This document shows, piece after piece, positions 26,266-34,687 of a stretch of 64,000 bases of DNA. The position numbers and the translations under genes were made by a program. Under the pieces are notes generated by a model. The model saw only the letters and a program-made list of their open reading frames with translations. It was not told the DNA's origin and did not search any database. The DNA is from Rhodovulum euryhalinum (GTDB taxonomy: Bacteria > Pseudomonadota > Alphaproteobacteria > Rhodobacterales > Rhodobacteraceae), in NCBI RefSeq assembly GCF_004342445.1, contig NZ_SLWW01000009.1:124001-188000 (forward strand), read 5' to 3'. Positions within the stretch are counted from its first letter, which is position 1. The number at the start of each line of letters is the position of its first letter.

Positions 26266-26846
26266 TTCACGGACTGGCGGCCATCCTGTTCGGCGGCGGG
26301 CGCAACGTCGTCGCCGAGGCGGCCGAGGTGTTCCGCGTCAATTCCGAGGCCGCCGACCAGCGCGCGGCCGAATTGCAGCGCGCCGCGCTGGGACAGTTCG
26401 CCCAGGAATTCTCGCTTCCCCATCCCAGCCTCTTCGATCGGATCATCGACGGGATGAACCGGCTGCCGCGCCCGCTGCTGGCGCTTGGAACCGTGTTCCT
26501 GGGGGTTTCGGCGATGGTTGATCCGGTCTGGTTCGCCGCGCGGATGCAGGGGGTTGCGCTGGTGCCCGAGCCGCTGTGGTGGCTTCTGGGGGCGATCATC
26601 AGCTTTTATTTCGGCTCGCGCTACCAGGCCAAGGGGCAGGAGTTCCAGCGCTCGATCGCCGAGACGATGGTGCGCGCCCCGGCGGTGGTCGAGAACCTGC
26701 GCACGCTGGGCGAACTGAGGCAGGGCGGCGTGGGGTCGGCATCGGCGCCGCAATCGGGGCCGCGTTCCATGGCGCCCGCGCAGACGCCTTCGGGCGGCGG
26801 TACAAGGCCCAATCCCGCGCTCGACGCCTGGAGAGCCGAGGAATGA
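26256..26846 (+). CDS. GTA-type holin (three-TM GTA_holin family)
   Basis: A 196-residue protein of the GTA holin family. The N-terminal half (to about residue 65) is soluble and helical. Two or three hydrophobic segments follow around LPRPLLALGTVFLGVSAMVD and VPEPLWWLLGAIISFYFGSR, and a soluble C-terminal tail is rich in Ala, Pro and Ser. Holins make holes in the cytoplasmic membrane so that the endolysin reaches the wall. The start is inside the endolysin end, and the stop overlaps the next ATG (ATGA), so all three are co-translated. Release of GTA particles in a small cell fraction is the inferred use. Confidence 0.9.
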   Translation: MALIHGLAAILFGGGRNVVAEAAEVFRVNSEAADQRAAELQRAALGQFAQEFSLPHPSLFDRIIDGMNRLPRPLLALGTVFLGVSAMVDPVWFAARMQGVALVPEPLWWLLGAIISFYFGSRYQAKGQEFQRSIAETMVRAPAVVENLRTLGELRQGGVGSASAPQSGPRSMAPAQTPSGGGTRPNPALDAWRAEE

Positions 26847-26989
26847 GCATGGCACTTTACGCCGATCTCTGTGCGCTGATGGCCTTGGGCAGTCTCGCGG
26901 CGTTCTGGAAACATGACCGGACCGAGCCGTTCAGCCGCGAGCTGTTGCTGTCGCTTGCCGGGGTCGCGCTGGTGCTGGCACTGTTCTAG
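26843..26989 (+). CDS. small membrane protein, third gene of the lysis cassette
   Basis: A 48-residue protein, MSMALYADLCALMALGSLAA, a charged middle FWKHDRTEPFSRE and a second hydrophobic end LLLSLAGVALVLALF. Two membrane spans with a short charged hairpin are predicted. The ATG overlaps the holin stop (ATGA), so it is translated with it. Possible roles are an accessory or antiholin-like modulator of lysis timing; no known family was recognised and this is inference from position and shape. Confidence 0.75.
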   Translation: MSMALYADLCALMALGSLAAFWKHDRTEPFSRELLLSLAGVALVLALF

Positions 26990-26999
26990 GGCCGAAGCC

Positions 27000-28013
<1,014 letters not shown>

Positions 28014-28118
28014 CGGTCACGTCCTCTGGAAACGGGACGGCTGCCCGCCGAAAGGCGGCCGCCGGTCGGGCACGAGGGGACGGGGCTGGCAAGCCTCCCC
28101 CACCGAGGCGCCGGGGCC

Positions 28119-28433
28119 TCAGCTTTCGGTCATGATCTGCTCTTTCGCCACCGCCATCAGTTCGGCCATCTTGGCGCGGATCGTGGCCTCGTCGGCCTTG
28201 GTGCCGAGATCGCCCGCCACCTTGCGGTAGACATCCTCGTCGCCGGCCTCTTCGAAATCGGCCTTGACGACTTCCTTGGCGTAATCAAGCGCAGCCTCTT
28301 CCGACAGCCCCATCAGCCCGGCCGCCCAGAGGCCCAACAGCTTGTTGCGCCGGGCTTCGGCCCTGAATTGCAGTTCGGAGTCGTGGGCGAACTTGTTCTC
28401 GAAGGCGTTCTCGCGGTCGTCGAAGGTGGTCAT
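28119..28433 (-). CDS. F1-ATPase zeta subunit (DUF1476)
   Basis: A 104-residue all-helical protein of the alphaproteobacterial ATPase inhibitor zeta family (DUF1476): TTFDDRENAFENKFAHDSEL, then RRNKLLGLWAAGLMGLSEEA. The N-terminal residues of zeta insert into F1 and block ATP hydrolysis, preventing waste of ATP. Start at 28433 gives the family N-terminus and has GGAGGG upstream; an in-frame codon 13 residues earlier is less fitting. It lies 105 bases upstream of the betaine-homocysteine methyltransferase on the same strand, away from the ATP synthase genes. Confidence 0.93.
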   Translation of the reverse strand: MTTFDDRENAFENKFAHDSELQFRAEARRNKLLGLWAAGLMGLSEEAALDYAKEVVKADFEEAGDEDVYRKVAGDLGTKADEATIRAKMAELMAVAKEQIMTES

Positions 28434-28533
28434 CGGGGTCTGGCCCTCCTGGGATTCCGGTTCGAAAGCCATTTAAGGGAAGAACGGGCCGATGCCTAGG
28501 GGCAGGCTGGCCTTCGGGCCCGGTTCTTGCGGC

Positions 28534-28986
28534 TCAGGCGGGCTTGCGTTCGGTTTCGCGCCGCAGGGCGGCAAGGCCGCGCCTGAGCCCGGCCTTGAGC
28601 GCGCGTTCGGTGAAATCGGGAATCAGCTGCGCGAGGCCGGATTCGATCGACGCCTCGAGTGTGGCAAGCGTCGCCCCGCCGCGGGGGTCCAGCGTCAGCA
28701 CATAGCCTGCCCGGACCGTGCCGGACCGCCCCGACCAGCCGATCCGCGCGCAGGGGACGAGGTCGTCGATTACGGTGCGGAAGGACAGTCCGTGCATGCT
28801 GGTCCAGATCACGCGGGCGCCATTGGCCAGCGGGCCGTCGAGTTCGACCCGCCGGAAGGCCGCGTTCCAGGCGGGCCAGCGTTCGAAGTCGATCAGCGTG
28901 TGCCAGATACGTTCGCGCGAGGCGAGGATGGTTTCCCGTACGGCGGTTCGGACGGGGGCTGGAATGTCCAGCGTCGGGTGGTCCAT
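28534..28986 (-). CDS. SRPBCC-fold protein
   Basis: A 150-residue START/SRPBCC-like protein with a hydrophobic ligand cavity: [20 protein letters not shown], then [20 protein letters not shown] and [10 protein letters not shown]. These proteins bind small hydrophobic ligands or act as polyketide cyclase-like enzymes; specificity cannot be read here. It has its own start on the minus strand with a GGGAAC before it and diverges from purC across a 289-base gap that contains an ATACG repeat. Function in the cell is unknown. Confidence 0.8.
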   Translation of the reverse strand: MDHPTLDIPAPVRTAVRETILASRERIWHTLIDFERWPAWNAAFRRVELDGPLANGARVIWTSMHGLSFRTVIDDLVPCARIGWSGRSGTVRAGYVLTLDPRGGATLATLEASIESGLAQLIPDFTERALKAGLRRGLAALRRETERKPA

Positions 28987-29078
28987 ATTTGTTCCCTTTC
29001 GGCCTCTGCCGGGCCTTGTCATGTTGCGCCCCGGCAACCCAGAGGCGACCGGTATTCTGCCGGCGCGGGTGAATTCAT

Positions 29079-29098
29079 GTATACGATTGCATACGTCA
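29079..29098. promoter_or_regulatory. TATACG/ATACG repeat in the SRPBCC-purC divergent region
   Basis: TGTATACGATTGCATACG contains two ATACG units on one face and a GTATAC palindrome. GntR-family operators often have this look. It lies about 93 bases before the SRPBCC start and 178 before purC. No regulator gene is adjacent. The rest of this 289-base gap is GC-rich without other clear signals. Confidence 0.3.
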
Positions 29099-29275
29099 AG
29101 GCATCCGATGGTCTTGGGCACCTCTTTTCCCGCTTTGACGTTGCGTCGCGGGCGGCAACGCCGCCGCGCCAGAGGTCCTGCAGCGCCGCCTTGCGGCAGG
29201 ACGGCCGTTGCCCTAAAAGCGCAGCACAAGTGTGCGGGGCGGCCGTCTCCCGCGCCATCCGGATTCGGAGTATCC

Positions 29276-30037
29276 ATGGCAAGGCGCAAGAAGATCTACG
29301 AGGGCAAGGCGAAGATCCTGTACGAGGGCCCCGAGCCCGGCACGCTGGTGCAGTATTTCAAGGACGACGCCACCGCCTTCAACGCGGAAAAGCACGACGT
29401 GATCGAGGGCAAGGGTGTTCTGAACAACCGCCTGTCCGAGTTCTTCATGTCCGGGCTGAACGCGATCGGCGTGCCGACGCATTTCATCAAGCGCATCAAC
29501 ATGCGCGAACAACTGATCCGCCAGGTCGAGATCATCCCGCTGGAAGTCGTGGTGCGCAACACCGCCGCCGGGTCGATGTCCAAGCGTCTGGGCATCGAGG
29601 AGGGCACGCCGCTGCCGCGCCCGATCGTCGAGTTCTACTACAAGGACGACGGACTGGGCGATCCGCTGGTCACCGAAGAACATATCATCGCGTTCGGCTG
29701 GGCATCGCAGCAGGATCTCGACGACATGGTGGCGCTGGCGCTTCGGGTCAACGACTTCCTCTCGGGTGTGATGATGGCCGTCGGTATCAAACTGGTGGAT
29801 TTCAAGATCGAGATCGGCCGCATCTGGGATGGCGACTACATGCGCCTTGTCGTGGCCGACGAGATCAGCCCCGACAGCTGCCGGCTGTGGGACATCAAGA
29901 CCGGCGCGCATCTGGACAAGGACGTGTTCCGCCGCGACCTGGGCAGCCTGACGGATGCCTATACCGAGGTGGCCAAGCGCCTGGGCGTGCTGCCGACGAA
30001 TGTCACCCATCCGACGAAGCCCACCCTCATCAATTGA
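29276..30037 (+). CDS. purC: SAICAR synthase
   Basis: A 253-residue phosphoribosylaminoimidazole-succinocarboxamide synthase that joins aspartate to CAIR with ATP. Motifs: [14 protein letters not shown] at the N-terminus (ATP site), [34 protein letters not shown], and the catalytic segment [16 protein letters not shown]. Length matches the short bacterial PurC. It starts a purine run (purC, purS, purQ) of the same direction, with a 159-base gap to purS. A chance open frame extends upstream but has no conserved residues, so 29276 is used. Confidence 0.97.
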   Translation: MARRKKIYEGKAKILYEGPEPGTLVQYFKDDATAFNAEKHDVIEGKGVLNNRLSEFFMSGLNAIGVPTHFIKRINMREQLIRQVEIIPLEVVVRNTAAGSMSKRLGIEEGTPLPRPIVEFYYKDDGLGDPLVTEEHIIAFGWASQQDLDDMVALALRVNDFLSGVMMAVGIKLVDFKIEIGRIWDGDYMRLVVADEISPDSCRLWDIKTGAHLDKDVFRRDLGSLTDAYTEVAKRLGVLPTNVTHPTKPTLIN

Positions 30038-30196
30038 AAGGGTAAGCGTGTCCGGCTTGTGTCATCACAAACCCGCCCCGGACATGACCCCACACGCGAC
30101 GGCGCCCGCGGCAAGAACAGGCGCAGATGATCCGAACCGACGGACCCGCGGCGGCTGTGCCGCCCGGGGCCCGGTCCAGCCAGGGAAGGACGACAG

Positions 30197-30436
30197 ATGA
30201 AGGCCCGCGTTCACGTGATGCTCAAGGACGGCGTTCTCGATCCGCAGGGTCAGGCCGTGGCCCATGCGCTGGGCACACTCGGCTTTCAGGGGGTGGGCGA
30301 GGTGCGCCAGGGCAAGGTGATCGACCTCGACCTGGCCGCGACCGACCGCGCCACCGCCGAGGCGCAGGTACGCGAGATGTGCGAGAAGCTGCTCGCCAAC
30401 ACGGTCATCGAACGCTACGACATCGAGATCGGCTGA
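30197..30436 (+). CDS. purS: FGAM synthase subunit PurS
   Basis: A 79-residue PurS, the small structural subunit bridging PurL and PurQ in FGAM synthase. It shows [20 protein letters not shown] and [14 protein letters not shown], the typical domain-swapped dimer sequence. GGAAGGACG gives the ribosome-binding site. It is followed 17 bases later by purQ, so the two are co-transcribed; the partner purL is at 15027-17186. Confidence 0.96.
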   Translation: MKARVHVMLKDGVLDPQGQAVAHALGTLGFQGVGEVRQGKVIDLDLAATDRATAEAQVREMCEKLLANTVIERYDIEIG

Positions 30437-30453
30437 GGCCGAGGGAGACCGCC

Positions 30454-31122
30454 ATGAAAGCTGCCGTTCTCGTCTTCCCGGGATCGAACTGCGACCGCGA
30501 CCTGGCGGTGGCCTTCCGCAACGCGGGCGCCGAGGTCACGATGGTCTGGCACAAGGACGACGCGCTGCCCGCGGGCGTCGACGTGGTGGGCATCCCCGGC
30601 GGGTTCTCGTTCGGCGACTACCTGCGCTGCGGCGCGATCGCCGCGCGCTCGCCGATCACGCGGGCGGTGATCGAGCACACCCACCGGGGCGGCTATGCGC
30701 TGGGTATCTGCAACGGCTTTCAGGTGCTGACCGAGACCGGCATCCTGCCCGGCGCGCTGATGCGCAATGCGGGGCTGAAATTCGTCTGCAAGCCCGTTGA
30801 TCTGACGGTGGAAACCGCCGACAGCGCCTTTACCGCGGGCTATACCGGGGGGCAGCGGATCACCATTCCCATCGCCCATCACGACGGCAATTACGTGGCC
30901 GATGCCGACCTGGTCGCGCGGCTCCGGGCCGAGGGCCGGGTCGCCTTCACCTATTGCGACAATCCCAACGGATCGGTGGCCGACATCGCTGGAATCCTCA
31001 GCGAGAACCGCCGGGTGCTGGGGCTGATGCCGCATCCCGAGCGCGCCGCCGAGCCCGCCCATGGCGGCACCGACGGGGCGGCGCTTTTCCGCTCGCTGGT
31101 CGGCGCGCTCGCGCTTGCCTGA
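30454..31122 (+). CDS. purQ: FGAM synthase glutaminase subunit PurQ
   Basis: A 222-residue class I glutamine amidotransferase that releases ammonia for Pur[21 protein letters not shown] starts the chain. The nucleophile is in [13 protein letters not shown], and the His/Glu pair is in [13 protein letters not shown]. Length and order are normal. It is co-transcribed with purS. The next gene, dctB, starts 46 bases downstream but is unrelated. Confidence 0.97.
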   Translation: MKAAVLVFPGSNCDRDLAVAFRNAGAEVTMVWHKDDALPAGVDVVGIPGGFSFGDYLRCGAIAARSPITRAVIEHTHRGGYALGICNGFQVLTETGILPGALMRNAGLKFVCKPVDLTVETADSAFTAGYTGGQRITIPIAHHDGNYVADADLVARLRAEGRVAFTYCDNPNGSVADIAGILSENRRVLGLMPHPERAAEPAHGGTDGAALFRSLVGALALA

Positions 31123-31168
31123 CCGGCCCGTGCTTGAGCGTATGGCGCGCTGGGCGTAACCTTTGCCC

Positions 31169-32935
31169 ATGCAGCTGGATTACTTTCCGCAGCCCGGGAC
31201 CGTCCGCCCGCCCGAGGGGGGCGCGTGGCGCAAGCGCATCGCGCTGCTGCTGCTGGTCGTGGTCGCTGTTGTCACGGTCTGGGTGACCAATGGCTGGCTG
31301 ACCGAACGCTTTACCGACAGCACGCGGAACCGGGCGCAGGTGCGGCTGGCGCTTTATTCGGGCAACGTGGTCAGCGAGTTGCAGCGCGCCTCGGTGGTGC
31401 CGCTGTTGCTGTCGCGCGACCCGACGCTGATCCAGGCGCTCAACACCGCCGATTTCTCGCAAAGCTCGCAGCGGCTCATTTCCTACCTGGACGAGATCGG
31501 CGCGGCCGAACTGATGCTGCTGGATGTATCCGGCCGGGTGGTGGCAGCGACCGACCGCGCCAAGATCGGCACCAATCTCAGGAACGCGGCGTTCTTCGTC
31601 GAGGCGCAGCGGTCGAACGAAACAGTCTTCATCACCTCGCGCACCGAGGCGGGGGCATTCACCTTCACCTATTCCCGCGCGATCACCGTCGAGCGCAAGC
31701 AGACCGGCGTGATCGTGGTGGGCGTCGATCTGGCCAAGTTCGAAAAGAGCTGGGCAGGCATTGCGGATGCGATCATCGTCACCGACAGCGAGGGTCAGAT
31801 CATCCTGTCGACCGAACCGCGCTGGCGCGGGCGCACGGTCGAGGAGGCGCTGGCGGTCCGTTCGCCGCCCTCGGCGATCCGGCGCGCGTTGCAGGCCACC
31901 GCCGACTGGGGGGCGCTGCCGCCCGATGCCTATCTGATGGGCGAGGCGGTGATGCGCAACGATGCGCGCATCCCGTTCCGCGGCTGGCGGATCGTGTCCT
32001 TCACCACCTATGTGTCCATCCGCGACAAGGTGAACTCGGTCCTGGCGCTCGAGATCATGGGGTTCGCGATGCTGCTGGCGGGAACCTTCTACCTGATGTC
32101 GCGGCGCGCGCAGCTGCGTTCGATCGTGTTCCAGCGCGAGACCGCCGAACTGCGTGAACTGAACGCGCGCCTGCAACGCGAGATCGCCGAACGCGAGCGG
32201 GCCGAGCAGAACCTTCAGGTCGCCGAACAGACGCTGGCGCAAAGCTCGAAACTGGCCGCCCTGGGCGAGATGTCGGCCGCGGTCAGCCACGAGTTGAACC
32301 AGCCGCTGGCCGCGATGAAGACCTATCTGGCCGGCGCAAGGTTGTTGTTGCAGCGCAAGCGCCCGGACGAGGCGCTGTCGTCCTTCCAGCGCATTGACGA
32401 CCTGATCGAGCGGATGGGCGCGATCACCCGCCAGTTGAAAAGCTATGCCCGCAAGGGCGGCCACGCGTTCGAGCCGCTGGACGTACGATCGTGCGTGTCC
32501 GGTGCCCTGTCGATGATGGAACCCCAGCTCAAGCGCCGCAAGGTCACCATCACCCGGACGCTGCCGCGCGAGCGGGTGATGGTGATGGCCGACCGGGTGC
32601 GGCTGGAACAGGTGATCATCAACCTGCTGCGCAACGCATTCGATGCCACACGCGACACCGAGCAGCCGCAGATCGACGTGATCCTGTCGGCGGGCGAGAC
32701 CGCGACGCTGACCGTGCGCGACAACGGCCACGGGATCGAGGATCTCGATAATCTGTTCGAACCTTTCTATACCACCAAGCAGCCCGGCGACGGGATCGGC
32801 CTTGGTCTGGCCATCTCGTCGGGAATCGTGAACGATCTCGGCGGGCGCCTGACCGCGCGGAACGGCCGCGAGGGCGGGGCTGTATTCGAGGTCCAGCTCC
32901 CCATATTGGGTCAGGACATGGAAGCCGCGGAGTGA
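31169..32935 (+). CDS. dctB: C4-dicarboxylate sensor histidine kinase DctB
   Basis: A 588-residue membrane-bound histidine kinase. One TM segment near residues 20-40 (IALLLLVVVAVVTVWVTNGW), a periplasmic double Cache/PDC sensor region to about residue 285, a second TM near 290-310 (SVLALEIMGFAMLLAGTFYL), a coiled coil, then HisKA with the phosphorylated His in EMSAAVSHELNQPLAAMKT and an HATPase module (NLLRNAFDATRDTE, GDGIGLGLAISSGI). The layout fits DctB, which senses succinate, malate and fumarate. The ATG at 31169 is preferred over a TTG two codons earlier. dctD follows after nine bases. No dct transporter genes are adjacent. Confidence 0.9.
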   Translation: MQLDYFPQPGTVRPPEGGAWRKRIALLLLVVVAVVTVWVTNGWLTERFTDSTRNRAQVRLALYSGNVVSELQRASVVPLLLSRDPTLIQALNTADFSQSSQRLISYLDEIGAAELMLLDVSGRVVAATDRAKIGTNLRNAAFFVEAQRSNETVFITSRTEAGAFTFTYSRAITVERKQTGVIVVGVDLAKFEKSWAGIADAIIVTDSEGQIILSTEPRWRGRTVEEALAVRSPPSAIRRALQATADWGALPPDAYLMGEAVMRNDARIPFRGWRIVSFTTYVSIRDKVNSVLALEIMGFAMLLAGTFYLMSRRAQLRSIVFQRETAELRELNARLQREIAERERAEQNLQVAEQTLAQSSKLAALGEMSAAVSHELNQPLAAMKTYLAGARLLLQRKRPDEALSSFQRIDDLIERMGAITRQLKSYARKGGHAFEPLDVRSCVSGALSMMEPQLKRRKVTITRTLPRERVMVMADRVRLEQVIINLLRNAFDATRDTEQPQIDVILSAGETATLTVRDNGHGIEDLDNLFEPFYTTKQPGDGIGLGLAISSGIVNDLGGRLTARNGREGGAVFEVQLPILGQDMEAAE

Positions 32936-32944
32936 AGTGAATCG

Positions 32945-34276
32945 ATGCCCCAGGCCATGAAGATCGCCATCGTCGACGACGAACAGGACATGCGCCAGTC
33001 GATCAGCCAGTGGCTGTCGCTGAGCGGGTTCGAGACCGCCACCTTCGCCCGTGCCGAGGACGCGCTGAAGGAGATCGGTCCCGACTACCCGGGCGTCGTC
33101 GTCACCGACATCAAGATGCCGGGCATGGATGGAATCTCGTTCCTGAAAAAGCTGATGAGCCTTGATTCCACGCTGCCGGTGATCCTGATCACCGGCCATG
33201 GCGACGTGCCGATGGCGGTCGAGGCGATGCGGATCGGCGCCTACGACTTCATGGAAAAACCGTTCAATCCCGACCGGATGACCGAGCTTGCCAAGCGCGC
33301 CAGCCAGGCGCGGCGGCTGACGCTGGACAACCGGGCGCTGCGGCGGGAACTGGGCGACGGTTCGGTGCTGTTCAAGAAGCTGATCGGGTCGTCGCCGGTG
33401 ATGGACCGGCTGCGCGAGGACATTCTCGACCTTGGCCAGGCCGACGGGCATGTGCTGATCGACGGCGAGACCGGTACCGGCAAGACGCTGGTGGCGCATG
33501 CGCTGCATGCGGTGGGCCCACGTGCGGGCAAGAAATTCGTCCAGATGGCCTGCGCGGCCTACGCGCCAGAAGATCTTTCCGCGCGGCTGTTCGGCCCCGT
33601 CGAAGAGGGTGGCGCGCTGCCCGCGGTCGAGGAGGCGCGCGGCGGCACGCTGTGCCTGGAGGACATCGAGGCGCTGTCGCCCGCGCTGCAGGCCCGTCTT
33701 CTGACCTTCATCAACGAGCAGGGCATCCCCGCCGAAACCCGGATCATCGCCGTGTCGAACCTGCAGGAGCAGGACAAGACCGTCGAGGATGTCCTGCGCC
33801 CCGATCTATATTTCCGCCTCGCGGCGATGAAGATCACCCTGCCGCCGCTGCGCACCCGGGGCGAGGATATCCTGACGCTGTTCAACCGCCTCAGCGAACA
33901 GTTCTCCGAGGAATATGGCTGCGACGCCCCCGAAGTGACCGCGCAGGAGGCCGCACAGCTGATGCAGGCGCCCTGGCCCGGCAACGTGCGCCAGCTGATA
34001 AACATCTCCGAACGCGCGGTGCTGCAGAACCGCCGCGGCTCGGGCACGATCGCCAGCCTTCTGATGGCCGACAACGAGGCGACGCGGCCGGTGATGACGA
34101 CGGAAGGCAAGCCGCTCAAGGAATATGTCGAGGCGTTCGAGCGGATGCTGATCGACAACACCATGCGCCGGCACAAGGGCTCGATCGCAAGCGTCATGGA
34201 AGAGCTTTGCCTGCCCCGGCGCACGCTTAACGAGAAGATGGCCAAGTACGGGCTCAGCCGCTCGGACTATCTCTGA
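32945..34276 (+). CDS. dctD: DctD-type response regulator lacking the sigma-54 GAFTGA loop
   Basis: A 443-residue NtrC-type regulator, partner of DctB. Receiver domain about residues 5-120 (KIAIVDDEQDMRQSISQW, phospho-Asp in VVTDIKMPGMDG). AAA+ domain about 145-375 with Walker A IDGETGTGKTLVAH and Walker B-like LCLEDIEAL. Fis-type helix-turn-helix at the end (RRHKGSIASVMEELCLPRRT). Where GAFTGA should be, the chain reads LFGPVEEGGALPAVEEARGG, so the sigma-54 contact loop is missing. This resembles the Rhodobacter NtrC, which activates sigma-70 promoters. It therefore probably works with the housekeeping sigma factor; ATP use may be retained. Confidence 0.88.
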   Translation: MPQAMKIAIVDDEQDMRQSISQWLSLSGFETATFARAEDALKEIGPDYPGVVVTDIKMPGMDGISFLKKLMSLDSTLPVILITGHGDVPMAVEAMRIGAYDFMEKPFNPDRMTELAKRASQARRLTLDNRALRRELGDGSVLFKKLIGSSPVMDRLREDILDLGQADGHVLIDGETGTGKTLVAHALHAVGPRAGKKFVQMACAAYAPEDLSARLFGPVEEGGALPAVEEARGGTLCLEDIEALSPALQARLLTFINEQGIPAETRIIAVSNLQEQDKTVEDVLRPDLYFRLAAMKITLPPLRTRGEDILTLFNRLSEQFSEEYGCDAPEVTAQEAAQLMQAPWPGNVRQLINISERAVLQNRRGSGTIASLLMADNEATRPVMTTEGKPLKEYVEAFERMLIDNTMRRHKGSIASVMEELCLPRRTLNEKMAKYGLSRSDYL

Positions 34277-34687
34277 GCCGGGACGCTGCGGAAAAAGGCA
34301 TTGTATTTGCCCGGCCAGTGCCGCTAATGTCGCATGACGGCAGTTCGACCCGAGGGACGGGCGGCCGCCTATGTTGAGTTTCGCTGTCTTTCGCGCGTCC
34401 CGCGGCGACATGTCCCGGACCAGCACGAAACAGACCGATCGGGTTCCGCAAGGGCCCACCGCATCCCCGGGGCCCCACAGGCCGCCGGGTCCCACCAACG
34501 GATGCCGCGCCCCCATGCGGTATCGGAGACGAACCGCGATGGAGCGCGCCACGAACATCAGGCACGGAACGGGCTGGCCAGACGCCGTCCTCCGTCCTTT
34601 CGCGTGCGCCCTCGCCCCAACAAGACACCCACCGCGCCGCCTGGCCCCTCCGGGGACAGCCGGTCCGCCGTGGTGCAAAGAATTGAC
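34277..34687 (+). other. long 5' leader of the RNase E gene
   Basis: About 410 bases without a convincing coding frame between dctD and rne. A promoter-like TTGTAT, 18-base spacer, TAATGT (34301-34330) lies just after dctD, which would give an rne leader of about 350 nt. rne genes in other bacteria have long leaders through which RNase E autoregulates. The leader is GC-rich with many short self-complementary segments; no specific structure was assigned. Confidence 0.45.

Noticed and set aside
25654-26989. Prophage lysis module
   Set aside because: The holin is of the gene-transfer-agent type and the host lineage carries GTAs; no phage structural or integration gene is present.
28014-28118. 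SAH or SAM riboswitch before the betaine-homocysteine methyltransferase gene
   Set aside because: Only short GC hairpins are seen; none of the conserved core bases of those riboswitches could be found.
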